48,992 nt of DNA, from contig JBBRTJ010000011.1 in NCBI GenBank assembly GCA_038244535.1, positions 1 to 48,992 of the forward strand, given 5' to 3'. This stretch comes from JBBRTJ01 sp038244535. Lineage in GTDB: Bacteria; Actinomycetota; Acidimicrobiia; Acidimicrobiales; Ilumatobacteraceae. The position numbers and the translations under genes are program-made. Positions 1 through 8,261 of the stretch are shown here, one piece after another; position 1 is the stretch's first letter, and every line of letters starts with the position of its first letter. The notes below the pieces were generated by a model. It ran no database searches. It was not told where the DNA came from and saw nothing but the letters and a program-made list of their open reading frames with translations.

Positions 1-266
1 GCCGCCCAGTCCTTCGTCGGTGCGTCGAAGGCGAGCTGCACCGCGAGCTGCTCGCCCCCCGCGGCCTCAGCTTGCGGGGCCTGGCTGATCGGGAGATCGA
101 CGTTCTGCGTCTCGTGGCCGACGGGTTCGACACCGCTGAGATCGCCAACAAGCTCTGCTACTCGGAGCGCACCGTCAAGAACGTGCTCCACAGCGTCACC
201 ACCAGACTGAACCTGCGCAACCGGTGCCACGCCGTGGCCTACGCGCTGCGCCAGGGCCTCATCTGA
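1..266 (+). CDS. LuxR/NarL-type regulator, C-terminal part (cut by window edge)
   Basis: The frame is open to the left edge, so only the last ~88 residues are visible. They form a LuxR/GerE helix-turn-helix: an entry motif LADREIDVLRLVADG, then a recognition helix with SERTVKNVLHSV, then the usual short C-terminal helix. The family binds promoter DNA as dimers; whether a receiver or ligand domain precedes it cannot be seen. A TTG at 72 is only an internal codon of this frame. The stop codon overlaps the ATG of the next gene by one base (TGATG at 264-268), so the regulator is probably co-transcribed with the eCIS genes that follow and may control them (inference). Many contractile injection loci in actinobacteria carry such a regulator. 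Confidence 0.85.
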   Translation, partial: RPVLRRCVEGELHRELLAPRGLSLRGLADREIDVLRLVADGFDTAEIANKLCYSERTVKNVLHSVTTRLNLRNRCHAVAYALRQGLI

Positions 267-856
267 TGATCGCCGACGTTGACGACGCCCTGCGCGCCAT
301 GCTGCGCGAGCGAATCTCGGACCAGCAGGTGCAGATCGCCTTCGACGCACCGACGAAGGACTGGGCGGCGCGGCGCAGCGCCCCCACGGTCGACCTGTAC
401 CTGTACGACATCCGAGAGGACCTGGCACGGCGCCTCGCCGGGCTTCCGACCCCCCGAGTGGGCGGCCGGCCCGACGAGCGCCAGCTGCCCCCGCGCCTGT
501 TTCGGCTCAGCTACCTGGTGACAGCCTGGACGGCCCGACCGGAGGACGAGCACCGGCTGCTGTCGAGCGTGCTGCGCTGCTTCCTCGCCACCGATCTCAT
601 CCCCGCCCAGCGGCTCGGCGGCGAGCTGGCCGGCATCGACATGCCGCTGCAGCTCACCATCGCCGTACCCCCGGCCCAGGACCGATCCGTGTCCGACATC
701 TGGTCGGCCCTCGGGGGCGAGCTCAAACCCTCGCTCGATGTGGTCGTCACTGCCCCTGTGCCCTTCGGCATCCCCGAGCCGATCCCGGCTCTCGTCCAGC
801 AGCGCGACTTGAGGATCGAGACCGTCGACCGCGCCGACCTCATCAGAGGCGGGTGA
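266..856 (+). CDS. DUF4255 / Pvc16-like eCIS sheath-terminator cap protein
   Basis: A 196-residue protein matching the Pvc16 N-terminal (DUF4255) family. It has the N-terminus MIADVDDALRAML, then APTVDLYLYDIREDL, RLFRLSYLVTAWT, and the late conserved SDIWSALGGELKPSLDVVVTAP. In characterised extracellular contractile injection systems, Pvc16 caps the tube and sheath at the distal end and stops elongation. The start is ATG 266, which overlaps the preceding stop; an upstream in-frame GTG at 224 would lie inside the LuxR gene and lacks family similarity. The AAA+ ATPase gene starts 7 bases downstream, the usual Pvc16-Pvc15 pairing. Family assignment is by recognition of these motifs; length fits the single-domain members. 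Confidence 0.9.
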   Translation: MIADVDDALRAMLRERISDQQVQIAFDAPTKDWAARRSAPTVDLYLYDIREDLARRLAGLPTPRVGGRPDERQLPPRLFRLSYLVTAWTARPEDEHRLLSSVLRCFLATDLIPAQRLGGELAGIDMPLQLTIAVPPAQDRSVSDIWSALGGELKPSLDVVVTAPVPFGIPEPIPALVQQRDLRIETVDRADLIRGG

Positions 857-863
857 CAGGCGG

Positions 864-2906
864 GTGACAGCAGAGCCGTCGGATCCTTCCCTCGCCTACC
901 TAGGCGGTCGGCTGGCGCTCCTCGAAGACCGGGTACGCCAGCTGGTCGCCCAGCGCCGCTCGGCCGATCCCACCCCTGACGACGCGCTCCGTGGTCTGTA
1001 CCTGGCCGACCACCACGTCGATGCCATCGTGACGTCCTCCCCGGCCGACCGACGCCTTCCGGCCGAAGCACGTTCGCCCGATCAGGCGCTCGAGGAGGAA
1101 GCCGACCGCGCCGAGGCCGCGGGTGCCGACCTGCGCCTGCGGCGCCTGCAACGCGCCTTCGACCTCAGCGCGCAGGACATCGACCTGCTGCTCGCCGCGC
1201 TGCTCCCCGATCTCGACCTCAGCTATGAGCGGCTCTACGGCTACCTCAACGACGATGTGTCACGCCGGCGTTGTTCGGTCGAGCTTGCCATCCACCTCGC
1301 CGGACTCGATCCGCTCTCGGCTGCGGACAGGGCCCACCTCCTGCCCGGCGCGCCGCTGCTGCGCGGCGGCCTCGTCGGCGTGGTCGAGGGGCGACCGTTC
1401 CTGGGTCGCGAGGTCACCGTGCCTGATCGGGTGACCGCTCATCTGCTGGGGGACGACCAGCCCGACGGACGGTTGCATCCGGTGCTGGTCGTCGACGCGG
1501 TCGGATGGGACGGCAAGGAGGTGGCCTCGGCGGTGGCCGGGGGTCTCCTGCCCCTCCATGTCCGTGAGGAGCGCCAGGGGCTCGCCCGATCTGCAGCCGT
1601 CGGCGGGCTGACGGCGCTGGGGGTCGAGCCGCTCGTCATCGACCTCGCGCGGGTGGCCGAGCAGCCCGACGTCACGACACTGCTGGAGGTGGCCGCCCGC
1701 GAGGCGCTGCTGCGCGGCGCGGTCCTCGTGGCGGGTCCCATCGAGGCCATCAGCCGGGTGCCCGGGGCGACGGCCGCCTTGATCGACACGGGGGCGGCTG
1801 TCGTGCTCACCGGTCGCGAGCGCTGGGAGCCAGCCTGGGCGCCCCGAGCTCCCGCCGCCTTGATGGCCGGGGCCCCCTCGCCCGGCGAACAGGTCGCACT
1901 GTGGGCCGAGGTCCTCGCGGACGACGACGTCGGCGACCTCGACCGGCTCGGCGCCTTCCGTGTCGCCCCCGACGCCCTGGTGCGCTCCGTGGTTGCCGCC
2001 CGCCGGCTCGCTGCCGTGGCGGGCGAGACGATGACGATCGACCACGTACTCGCCGGTGCCCGTGCCCAGAACGCTGGGGGCCTGGAAGCCCTCTCCCGGA
2101 GGCTGAGCCCAGCCATCGGCCTCGCTGACATGGTCGTCACGCCTACGGCGCGAGAGCTGCTCGACGACCTGGTAGCCCGCGCCCGCTGCAGAGACACGGT
2201 CCTGGACGAGTGGGCCATGCGCCCCGGCGGCGGTCGGGGTCGGGGGATCAACGCACTGTTCGCTGGCGTTCCCGGCACCGGCAAGACCATGGCCGCCGAG
2301 GCCGTCGCCCACGCCCTGGGGCTCGACCTGTACGCGGTGGACCTGTCGGCCGTGGTCGACAAGTACATCGGCGAGACCGAGAAGAACCTGGAGCGGATCT
2401 TCGTCGAAGCCGAGGGGGTCAATGGCGTGCTTCTGTTCGATGAGGCCGACGCGTTGTTCGGCAAGCGATCCGAGGTGTCCGACGCTCACGACCGTCACGC
2501 CAACATCGAGGTGGCCTACCTGCTGCAGCGGATGGAGACCTTCGACGGCCTTGCGATCCTTGCCACCAATCTTCGGGCCAACCTCGATGAAGCCTTCGCC
2601 CGCCGGCTCGACGTGGTGGTCGACTTCCAACTGCCCGACGAGGGGCAGCGTCGCCTCCTGTGGGACCGCTGCCTCGGGTCGAGGTTGCCCCGGGCCGACG
2701 ACATCGACCTCGACTGCTGCGCGAAGGCCTTCGAGCTGTCCGGAGGTTCGATCCGTGCCATCGCCGTCACCGCTGCGTATCGGGCCGCCGCCCACCGTCG
2801 CCCGGTCGAGATGGGCGACCTCGTCGCCGCCGCCCACGTCGAGTACCGCAAGCTCGGCCGAATGATCCACGAGCGCGAATTCGGCGGATCGACCACGCCA
2901 GCCTGA
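864..2906 (+). CDS. eCIS AAA+ ATPase (Pvc15-like)
   Basis: A 680-residue protein with one C-terminal AAA+ module. Walker A is GVPGTGKT at residues 468-475, Walker B is LLFDEAD ending near 529, the sensor region contains ILATNLRANLDEAF, and an arginine-finger pair FARRLD follows. The N-terminal ~420 residues match the Pvc15 helical region (for example LRRLQRAFDLSAQDIDLLLAALLPDLDLSYERLYGYLNDD, given here only as its location near residues 90-130). Pvc15-type ATPases are needed for assembly or cargo loading in Photorhabdus and Serratia eCIS, probably by remodelling effectors. The start is GTG 864, seven bases after the DUF4255 stop. Its neighbours, a capper before and a putative cargo after, fit this role. 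Confidence 0.9.
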   Translation: MTAEPSDPSLAYLGGRLALLEDRVRQLVAQRRSADPTPDDALRGLYLADHHVDAIVTSSPADRRLPAEARSPDQALEEEADRAEAAGADLRLRRLQRAFDLSAQDIDLLLAALLPDLDLSYERLYGYLNDDVSRRRCSVELAIHLAGLDPLSAADRAHLLPGAPLLRGGLVGVVEGRPFLGREVTVPDRVTAHLLGDDQPDGRLHPVLVVDAVGWDGKEVASAVAGGLLPLHVREERQGLARSAAVGGLTALGVEPLVIDLARVAEQPDVTTLLEVAAREALLRGAVLVAGPIEAISRVPGATAALIDTGAAVVLTGRERWEPAWAPRAPAALMAGAPSPGEQVALWAEVLADDDVGDLDRLGAFRVAPDALVRSVVAARRLAAVAGETMTIDHVLAGARAQNAGGLEALSRRLSPAIGLADMVVTPTARELLDDLVARARCRDTVLDEWAMRPGGGRGRGINALFAGVPGTGKTMAAEAVAHALGLDLYAVDLSAVVDKYIGETEKNLERIFVEAEGVNGVLLFDEADALFGKRSEVSDAHDRHANIEVAYLLQRMETFDGLAILATNLRANLDEAFARRLDVVVDFQLPDEGQRRLLWDRCLGSRLPRADDIDLDCCAKAFELSGGSIRAIAVTAAYRAAAHRRPVEMGDLVAAAHVEYRKLGRMIHEREFGGSTTPA

Positions 2907-2979
2907 CGAGGCACTGGCCCCGTCGTCCCCCTCGGCAGCGAACCGTGCCCGAAGGTGCACGCCCGTTGGGTCAGACTCG

Positions 2980-4725
2980 ATGCTCATGGGAGCACGCGCC
3001 GCCGAGTGGACCCGGAGCGGACAGGACACCCGCAGTGCGACCACTCCCGGTCGCTCCTTCCGGGCGGGACCGTCCACTTCGTCATCCACCACCCTGTCCG
3101 GGGCGCTCCAGGCGGGCAACGCCGCGCTGTGCCAGCTCCTCTCCCCCAGCGCCCCGCACGGGCGCACGCCATCCCCTCGCCCGCCGGTGATCCAGCGATA
3201 TCCGATGAGGGTGCTCGAGAAGCCGTACGGCAAGTGGGGGGCCAGGACCGCCCACGTGTCCTCCCCCGCCGAAGGCGTCAAGGGCGGCGTCTACTTCCTG
3301 CACAGCCAGGCCCCGATCGAGCAGCTCGACAGGGTGGTCGTCAAGGCGCTCACCGGCGATGAGGGCGCCGACCAGTCCCAGTTCGGCGACGCGTTCCTCC
3401 GGACCATGGGCATCAGGGTCCCCGCCTCTCGCATCATCCAGAAGTCGAGCCCGGAGTTCGCCGGGATCGCCGCCGCCGGCGTGCGGACGGCGTACGACAA
3501 CAAGGTCCACGCCGCCCCGGCGGTCGAGCAGGGGCCGCTCTTCAACGACGCGGTGCGGGCCTTCAAGCTGATGGGAGCGGCACCGGGAACGAGCGTTGCG
3601 GCGATGGCGGGCAGCACGGTGACGCAGGCCCAGGTCAACAGTCTGCTCGCGCTGCTCAGCGATGCCACGATGCGCTCGGTGGCCCGGATGGCGGTGGCCG
3701 ACGCGGCGATCGGAAACGATGACCGTCTCGCGCTTCAGGGCGCGGGCGCGATGGTGAACATCGGCAACATCATCAGCGCGGCTGGTGGCGACCTGTGGGC
3801 GATCGACACCGCCGCGATGCTCAAGAGCTTGCGGACCCCCGCCGGGTTGTTGAGCTGGGCCGAGGTCAACACGATCGCGATGGCCAACCTGACCGACCCT
3901 GCACGCCTCGACGTGCTGGCCGACGCCTTCCTCGACGCTGTGGCGCAGAAGGTCGCCGCCGTCCCGCCCGGCGCCGCGCCCCTGGTGCCGCCGGCAGCAC
4001 AACAAGTCGCCGACCACGTCACCGCCGTCAGGCAGGCGCGACGAGTCAGCTTCCAGGCCGGCGTGGCCGTCGCCATCACCGACCTCCAGGGCGTGCTGAG
4101 GGGCAAGGCCGCGGCGCAGAAGAAGGCCCGCGAGGGGCTCCGCGAGGAGGCCGCGAGGACCTACGACGTGGGGGTCGGGAAGGGCCGGGCATCGTGGGAG
4201 AACCTCAAGGCCCGCTACGAGACGTTCGAGGCGCACCACGCCGCAGCGGTGGGAGGCTTGGCCGACGCTCAGGCACTCGCCGCCGTGGACACGGCCGCAG
4301 TGAAGAGCTGGACCGCCCGGCACGACGACCGGCTCGACCCGGTGGTGCGGCGAGTGCTGCGGTTCGGGCTACGTCAAGGTCTCATGACCGCGGTTGAGGT
4401 CAATGACTTCAAGGAGGTACTGGTCCAAGAGTCAGTCGCCGACCAGCACGACCTGATCCACCTCCGCGGGGGGTTCCACAAGGTCATCCAGATAGGCAGC
4501 GCCGACAAGAAGCAACGCGTCGAGGCGCGTCTCGAGACGGCCAGGCTCTTCCTCCTGCGCCGTTACGTGGCGGAGGCACCACCGAGGAACCTCGGCGTGG
4601 CCAAGGGCGTGGCCGCCCGCCTCAACGCTGTCGGGATCGGCGACTACCACTTCATGACCCCGCACGGTGAGGCTGAGGCGCGTGCCGCCTTCACGGACAT
4701 CGGCGCTCCTGCGCACCGCTTCTGA
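2980..4725 (+). CDS. Putative eCIS cargo with actin-fragmin-kinase-like catalytic domain
   Basis: A 581-residue protein in three parts. Residues 1-75 are Ser/Thr/Pro-rich and contain LQAGNAALCQLL (43-54) and VIQRYP (70-75), a pattern also present in the DUF4157 protein next door. Residues ~80-325 carry the layout of an actin-fragmin-kinase/PI-kinase-like fold. There is a glycine-rich turn EGVKGGVYFL, a lysine in VVVK (K122), a catalytic loop ADAAIGNDDRL (D241, N246, D248, R249), MVNIGN (N260, N263) and a metal-binding DFG-like AID (D276). Residues ~330-581 are mostly helical and I do not recognise them. It follows the Pvc15 gene directly, so delivery by the eCIS is plausible. The start is uncertain: ATG 2980 and 2986 have no good ribosome site and the frame is open further upstream. 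Kinase activity and target are inference. Confidence 0.65.
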   Translation: MLMGARAAEWTRSGQDTRSATTPGRSFRAGPSTSSSTTLSGALQAGNAALCQLLSPSAPHGRTPSPRPPVIQRYPMRVLEKPYGKWGARTAHVSSPAEGVKGGVYFLHSQAPIEQLDRVVVKALTGDEGADQSQFGDAFLRTMGIRVPASRIIQKSSPEFAGIAAAGVRTAYDNKVHAAPAVEQGPLFNDAVRAFKLMGAAPGTSVAAMAGSTVTQAQVNSLLALLSDATMRSVARMAVADAAIGNDDRLALQGAGAMVNIGNIISAAGGDLWAIDTAAMLKSLRTPAGLLSWAEVNTIAMANLTDPARLDVLADAFLDAVAQKVAAVPPGAAPLVPPAAQQVADHVTAVRQARRVSFQAGVAVAITDLQGVLRGKAAAQKKAREGLREEAARTYDVGVGKGRASWENLKARYETFEAHHAAAVGGLADAQALAAVDTAAVKSWTARHDDRLDPVVRRVLRFGLRQGLMTAVEVNDFKEVLVQESVADQHDLIHLRGGFHKVIQIGSADKKQRVEARLETARLFLLRRYVAEAPPRNLGVAKGVAARLNAVGIGDYHFMTPHGEAEARAAFTDIGAPAHRF

Positions 4726-4814
4726 TCCTTCACCACCTCAGGCGGCAACCGGATCCAGCGTCTGGGCCGAGCGCTCCTCCACGGAGCAGCAAAGAAGTCG
4801 ACGGTGACGGTCGG

Positions 4815-5492
4815 TCACGCCTCCGCAGCGACATCGTCGCGCTCGTCGCCCTGGTGCTGGCGCTGCATCTGCAGCTCGTCCTCGTCCTCCGGCACTGGCT
4901 CGCGCTGCATCTGCAGCTCGTCCTCGTCCTCCGGCGCTGCCTCGCGCTGGACGGGCAGCCGCTGGACGAAGGACGCGGCGGCCAGATCGGCCGCCTGCTC
5001 GAAGCGATCACCGGGATCGCTGATCGACAGTCCACCCGTCGTTCTGGAGCCGTCAACGGGACCAGCTTGCTGCTGGACGACGTGAGTCAGCTCGTGGGCC
5101 AGCCGGTGGCGGCCCTCGGACGACACCGTGTCGTACTTGCCGTCGCCGAACACGACGTGCGATCCGCTCGTGTACGCCTGGGCCTGCACCGCGTGGGCCG
5201 ATGCGGCTGCCGCGGCATCGTCGTGGACCCGGACGTGACCGAGGTCGGCCCCGAGGTGGGATTCGGCGTCGGCGCGAACGCTGTCATCGAGCGGTCGACC
5301 ACCTGACGACAGCACCTGGCGCACCTGGTCGCCCGCGGCCCGCTCCTGCTGCTCGAGCAACCCGGCGACGGCGGCGTTGCCTGCGGCGGCCTGCAGCTGC
5401 AGCATCGGCGGCAGCGGCGCGGCCGAGGGCACGGCACGCGGTCGGGACCGGTCGCTGTGGTCACGCTGGGCATCGAGCTCGTAGTTCGACAT
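4815..5492 (-). CDS. DUF4157 (eCIS core-associated) metallopeptidase-like protein
   Basis: A 225-residue protein transcribed towards the kinase-like gene. Residues 30-46 hold LQLQAAAGNAAVAGLL. Residues ~57-140 are a DUF4157 domain ending in LAHELTHVVQQ, with HELTH (133-137) as an HExxH zinc motif, and E165 in RFEQAAD as a likely third ligand. The tail has VQR motifs and two 14-residue copies of an acidic repeat containing EDEDELQMQR. DUF4157 proteins are strongly associated with eCIS loci and are thought to be cargo or cargo-processing factors; the exact role is not settled. The start is ATG 5492 after a G-rich stretch; GTG 5498 is an alternative. The same frame stays open upstream to 5900, but that part is not DUF4157-like. 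Confidence 0.85.
   Translation of the reverse strand: MSNYELDAQRDHSDRSRPRAVPSAAPLPPMLQLQAAAGNAAVAGLLEQQERAAGDQVRQVLSSGGRPLDDSVRADAESHLGADLGHVRVHDDAAAAASAHAVQAQAYTSGSHVVFGDGKYDTVSSEGRHRLAHELTHVVQQQAGPVDGSRTTGGLSISDPGDRFEQAADLAAASFVQRLPVQREAAPEDEDELQMQREPVPEDEDELQMQRQHQGDERDDVAAEA
4861..4944 (-). repeat. Tandem 42-bp repeat, two copies
   Basis: Two adjacent copies (4861-4902 and 4903-4944) differ at only two positions. They encode the duplicated acidic EDEDELQMQR unit near the C-terminus of the DUF4157 protein. The copy boundary is in frame (14 codons), so copy number can change without breaking the protein. Confidence 0.9.
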
Positions 5493-6029
5493 CCACACAC
5501 CCCCGGGGGCCGACGATGCCACGAGCGTAGGGGTCTCGCCCGTGCCCGAAGAGGCGCTCCCTCCTGCCCGGGAGGCGCCCCGAGGGCGCGACCCGACGAA
5601 ACGGTGACCGCCCACTTCGACTTGTCGAAGCACGCGGCGCAGAATCGGTGTTCGACGTCCGCCGAATCGGCGGCGATCCGACGGCCCGTCCGCCATCGGC
5701 ACACGGGTTGTCCCTCGTAGCGGCGGCGGTCGTGCGACGCCTCGTGCACCATCGTCGTCGGGAGCTCGTTCGTGTTGGCCCGCTTGATGGGGCGCGAGTG
5801 CAGGTGGATCGTCGGCTCGCCGCAGCCCAAGGTGCCACGATCGAACGGCAGGGGGTACTCGTCGTTCTTTCGCGTCGGTGCTCCGGAGGGTCAACGGCAA
5901 GCTGGCCCCGGACAGCGCCGTTCGTCCCCGTGGAGGAGATGTCCTCGTCCGAGTGACCTCCTGACCGGGTCGACGATGCGCCAGTCCACCTCTGGTCCAG
6001 CCTCGACCGCCGTTGCTCTGACCGACCCC
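5493..6029. other. Junction between the eCIS accessory genes and relA
   Basis: This is the only stretch over 300 bases without an intact gene. On the minus strand 5588-5890 reads as a fragment of an HExxH protein (separate entry). From 5891 to 6029 I see no coding frame with family features and no clear terminator. The next gene, relA, belongs to a conserved chromosomal block, so this junction probably marks the edge of the acquired eCIS region. Confidence 0.5.
5588..5890 (-). pseudogene. Fragment of an HExxH (zincin-like) protein
   Basis: One minus-strand frame reads as coherent protein: KNDEYPLPFDRGTLGCGEP, then TIHLHSRPI, then ELPTTMVHEASHD with HEASH at 5746-5732, then EHRFCAACFDKSKW. 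HEASH fits the HExxH zinc-peptidase motif. The frame has a stop codon at 5893-5891 just upstream and no ATG or GTG start, only TTG at 5830. Downstream the frame runs without a stop into the DUF4157 gene in another frame (its next stop is at 5087). Both ends are therefore missing, as expected for a decayed gene. Compositional chance is possible, but the other frames and strand here show nothing comparable. Its place beside DUF4157 suggests a decayed eCIS cargo gene. Confidence 0.4.
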
Positions 6030-8246
6030 CTACCGACCCTTGCCGGGCACGATGCGGTAGGCGTCGTAGACGCCGTCGATGGTCTTGATGGTGCGCAGGA
6101 CCGAGTCGAGGTGACTCGGGTCGGCGAGCTCGAAGTCGAAGCGCATCTTGGAGATGCGATCGGAACCGGTGTGGGTGGAGGCCGCCACGATGTTGACGTG
6201 CTGCTCGCTCATGGCATTGGCCACGTCTCGCAACAGCCGCGAGCGGTCGAGCGCCTTCACCTCGATCGACACGACGAACTGCGCCTTCGACGAATCGCCG
6301 TCCCACTCGACCTCGATCATCCGGGCCGACTGGCCGGCGGCCAGCGACCCGGCGTTGGCGCAGTCGGCACGGTGCACGCTGACGCCACGCCCCCGGGTGA
6401 CGAAGCCCATGATCTCGTCGCCCGGCACCGGCGTGCAGCACCGCGACAGCCGCACCAAGACGTCGTCGAGGCCCTCGACGTGCACCCCGACGCTCTGGCG
6501 GTTGCGCCGCGGAGCGTTCGGGCGCATGGTCGTCGGGAGGATCTCGTCGTCGCTCTCGTGGTCGTGGAGCCGTTTGCCCAACCGCTGCACGGCCGCCTTG
6601 GCTGACAGGTGATGCTCGCCGATGCCCGCATAGAGCGCCTCGACGTCGGCGTAGCCCATGGCCGTCGCCTCGGTGGCCAGCGCCTCGCTCCCCACGACCT
6701 TCTGCACCGGCATGCCCTGCCGCCGCAGCTCGGCCACGAACGCTTCGCGGCCCGACTCGATCGAGTCGTCACGGCGCCCTCGTGAGAACCACTGGCGGAT
6801 CTTGTTACGGGCCCGGGGCGACACGACCAGCTTCAGCCAGTCTTGCGACGGCCCCGCGGTCTCGACCTTCGAGGTGAAGATCTCGATGGTGTCGCCCGAC
6901 TGCAACCGCTGGTCGATGGGCACGAGCCGGCCGTTGACACGGGCGCCAATGCAGCGATGACCGACCTCGGTGTGCACCGCGTAGGCGAAGTCGATCGGGT
7001 TCGAGCCCACCGGCAGCGTGATGACGCGGCCCTTGGGGGTGAAGACGAACACCTCGTCCTGCTCGAGGTCGGTCTTCAGGTTCTCCATGAAGTGCCCGGG
7101 GTCGGACACCTCCTTCTGCCAGTCGACGATGCGGTTCAACCAGGCGATGTCGTCGGCCGGCGAGCCCTGCTTGTAGCCCCAGTGCGCAGCCACGCCCATC
7201 TCGGCCCGCTGATGCATCTCGCGGGTGCGGATCTGCACCTCGAGCGGCTTGCCCTCGGGGCCGATCACCGTGGTGTGCAGCGACTGGTAGAGGTTGAACT
7301 TCGGCATGGCGATGTAGTCCTTGAACCGCCCGACCACCGGCTTCCACAGACCGTGGATCGAGCCGAGTGCGGCGTAGCAGTCCTTGACCGAGTCGACGAT
7401 GACGCGGATGGCGACCAGATCGAAGATCTCGTCGAACTCCCGGTCCTTCATCACCATCTTTTCGTAGATGCTCCACAGGTGCTTGCCCCGGCCGGTGACA
7501 TCGGCCTCGATGTCGAGCTCGTTCAGACGGCCGCGCACGAGCGAGATCACCTTGGCCAGGTACACCTCTCGCCCCGGCGTGCGGGTGGCGACCATGTGGT
7601 CGATCTCGGCGTACCGCTTGGGGTGCAGCGCAGAGAACGAGAGGTCCTCGAGCTGCTGCTTCATGTCCTGCATGCCGAGGCGATGGGCCAGCGGCGCGTA
7701 GATGTCGAGCGTCTCTTGAGCGATGCGGCTCTGCTTTTCAGCCGAGAGCGCAGCGATGGTGCGCATGTTGTGCAGCCGGTCGGCCAGCTTGATGATCAGG
7801 ACGCGAAGGTCCTTGGCCATCGCCACCAACATCTTGCGCATGGTGGCGGCCTGCTGCTCCTCCTTGGAGTCGAAGCGCAGGCGGTCGAGCTTGGTGACGC
7901 CGTCGACGATGGCAGCCACATCAGGCCCGAACTCGCGCTGCAGGTCGGCGAGCGTGATGCTCGTGTCCTCGACCGCATCGTGCAGCAGCGCGGCGGCCAC
8001 CGTGATGTCGTCGAGCCCGATGTCGGTGACGATGCGGGCCACCGACAGCGGGTGGTTGATGTAGCGCTCACCGCTCTTTCGGAACTGGTGCTCGTGGGCC
8101 TGGGCCGCCAGCTCGTAGGCCCGGGTGATGGTGGTCACCGACGCCTTCGGGTGCTTGGCCCGGTACGCGGTCAGCAGCGGGGCGACCTCAGCCGCGGGCA
8201 CCTGGGCGTGGCGCTTCCACGGCAGCACCCGGTCGACGGTGGCCAC
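6030..8246 (-). CDS. relA: Bifunctional (p)ppGpp synthetase/hydrolase
   Basis: A 738-residue RelA/SpoT-type enzyme of the long RSH family that makes and degrades (p)ppGpp in the stringent response. In order: an HD hydrolase domain (HQFRKSGERYINHP near 53-66, HD at 89-90, ED at 93-94); a synthetase domain with RFKDYIAMPKFNLYQSLHTT; a TGS domain starting DEVFVFTPKGRVITLP; a helical and zinc-finger-like region with RCCTPVPGDEI; and a C-terminal ACT domain. Both catalytic centres look intact and the RFKD motif is the form found in bifunctional enzymes. The start is GTG 8246, 15 bases after apt, so the two form an operon in the same order as in mycobacteria. Confidence 0.97.
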   Translation of the reverse strand: MATVDRVLPWKRHAQVPAAEVAPLLTAYRAKHPKASVTTITRAYELAAQAHEHQFRKSGERYINHPLSVARIVTDIGLDDITVAAALLHDAVEDTSITLADLQREFGPDVAAIVDGVTKLDRLRFDSKEEQQAATMRKMLVAMAKDLRVLIIKLADRLHNMRTIAALSAEKQSRIAQETLDIYAPLAHRLGMQDMKQQLEDLSFSALHPKRYAEIDHMVATRTPGREVYLAKVISLVRGRLNELDIEADVTGRGKHLWSIYEKMVMKDREFDEIFDLVAIRVIVDSVKDCYAALGSIHGLWKPVVGRFKDYIAMPKFNLYQSLHTTVIGPEGKPLEVQIRTREMHQRAEMGVAAHWGYKQGSPADDIAWLNRIVDWQKEVSDPGHFMENLKTDLEQDEVFVFTPKGRVITLPVGSNPIDFAYAVHTEVGHRCIGARVNGRLVPIDQRLQSGDTIEIFTSKVETAGPSQDWLKLVVSPRARNKIRQWFSRGRRDDSIESGREAFVAELRRQGMPVQKVVGSEALATEATAMGYADVEALYAGIGEHHLSAKAAVQRLGKRLHDHESDDEILPTTMRPNAPRRNRQSVGVHVEGLDDVLVRLSRCCTPVPGDEIMGFVTRGRGVSVHRADCANAGSLAAGQSARMIEVEWDGDSSKAQFVVSIEVKALDRSRLLRDVANAMSEQHVNIVAASTHTGSDRISKMRFDFELADPSHLDSVLRTIKTIDGVYDAYRIVPGKGR

Positions 8247-8261
8247 GGCGCGCCCTCGCCC

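Noticed and set aside
1260..3281. Long minus-strand open frame (673 codons) opposite the AAA+ ATPase gene
   Set aside because: Its residues are those expected from the antisense of a GC-rich gene, with no family motif, while the plus strand has clear Walker motifs.
4773..4790. Short GCTCC/GGAGC hairpin between the convergent kinase-like and DUF4157 genes
   Set aside because: Only five base pairs with a five-base loop and no U-tract; too weak to call a terminator.
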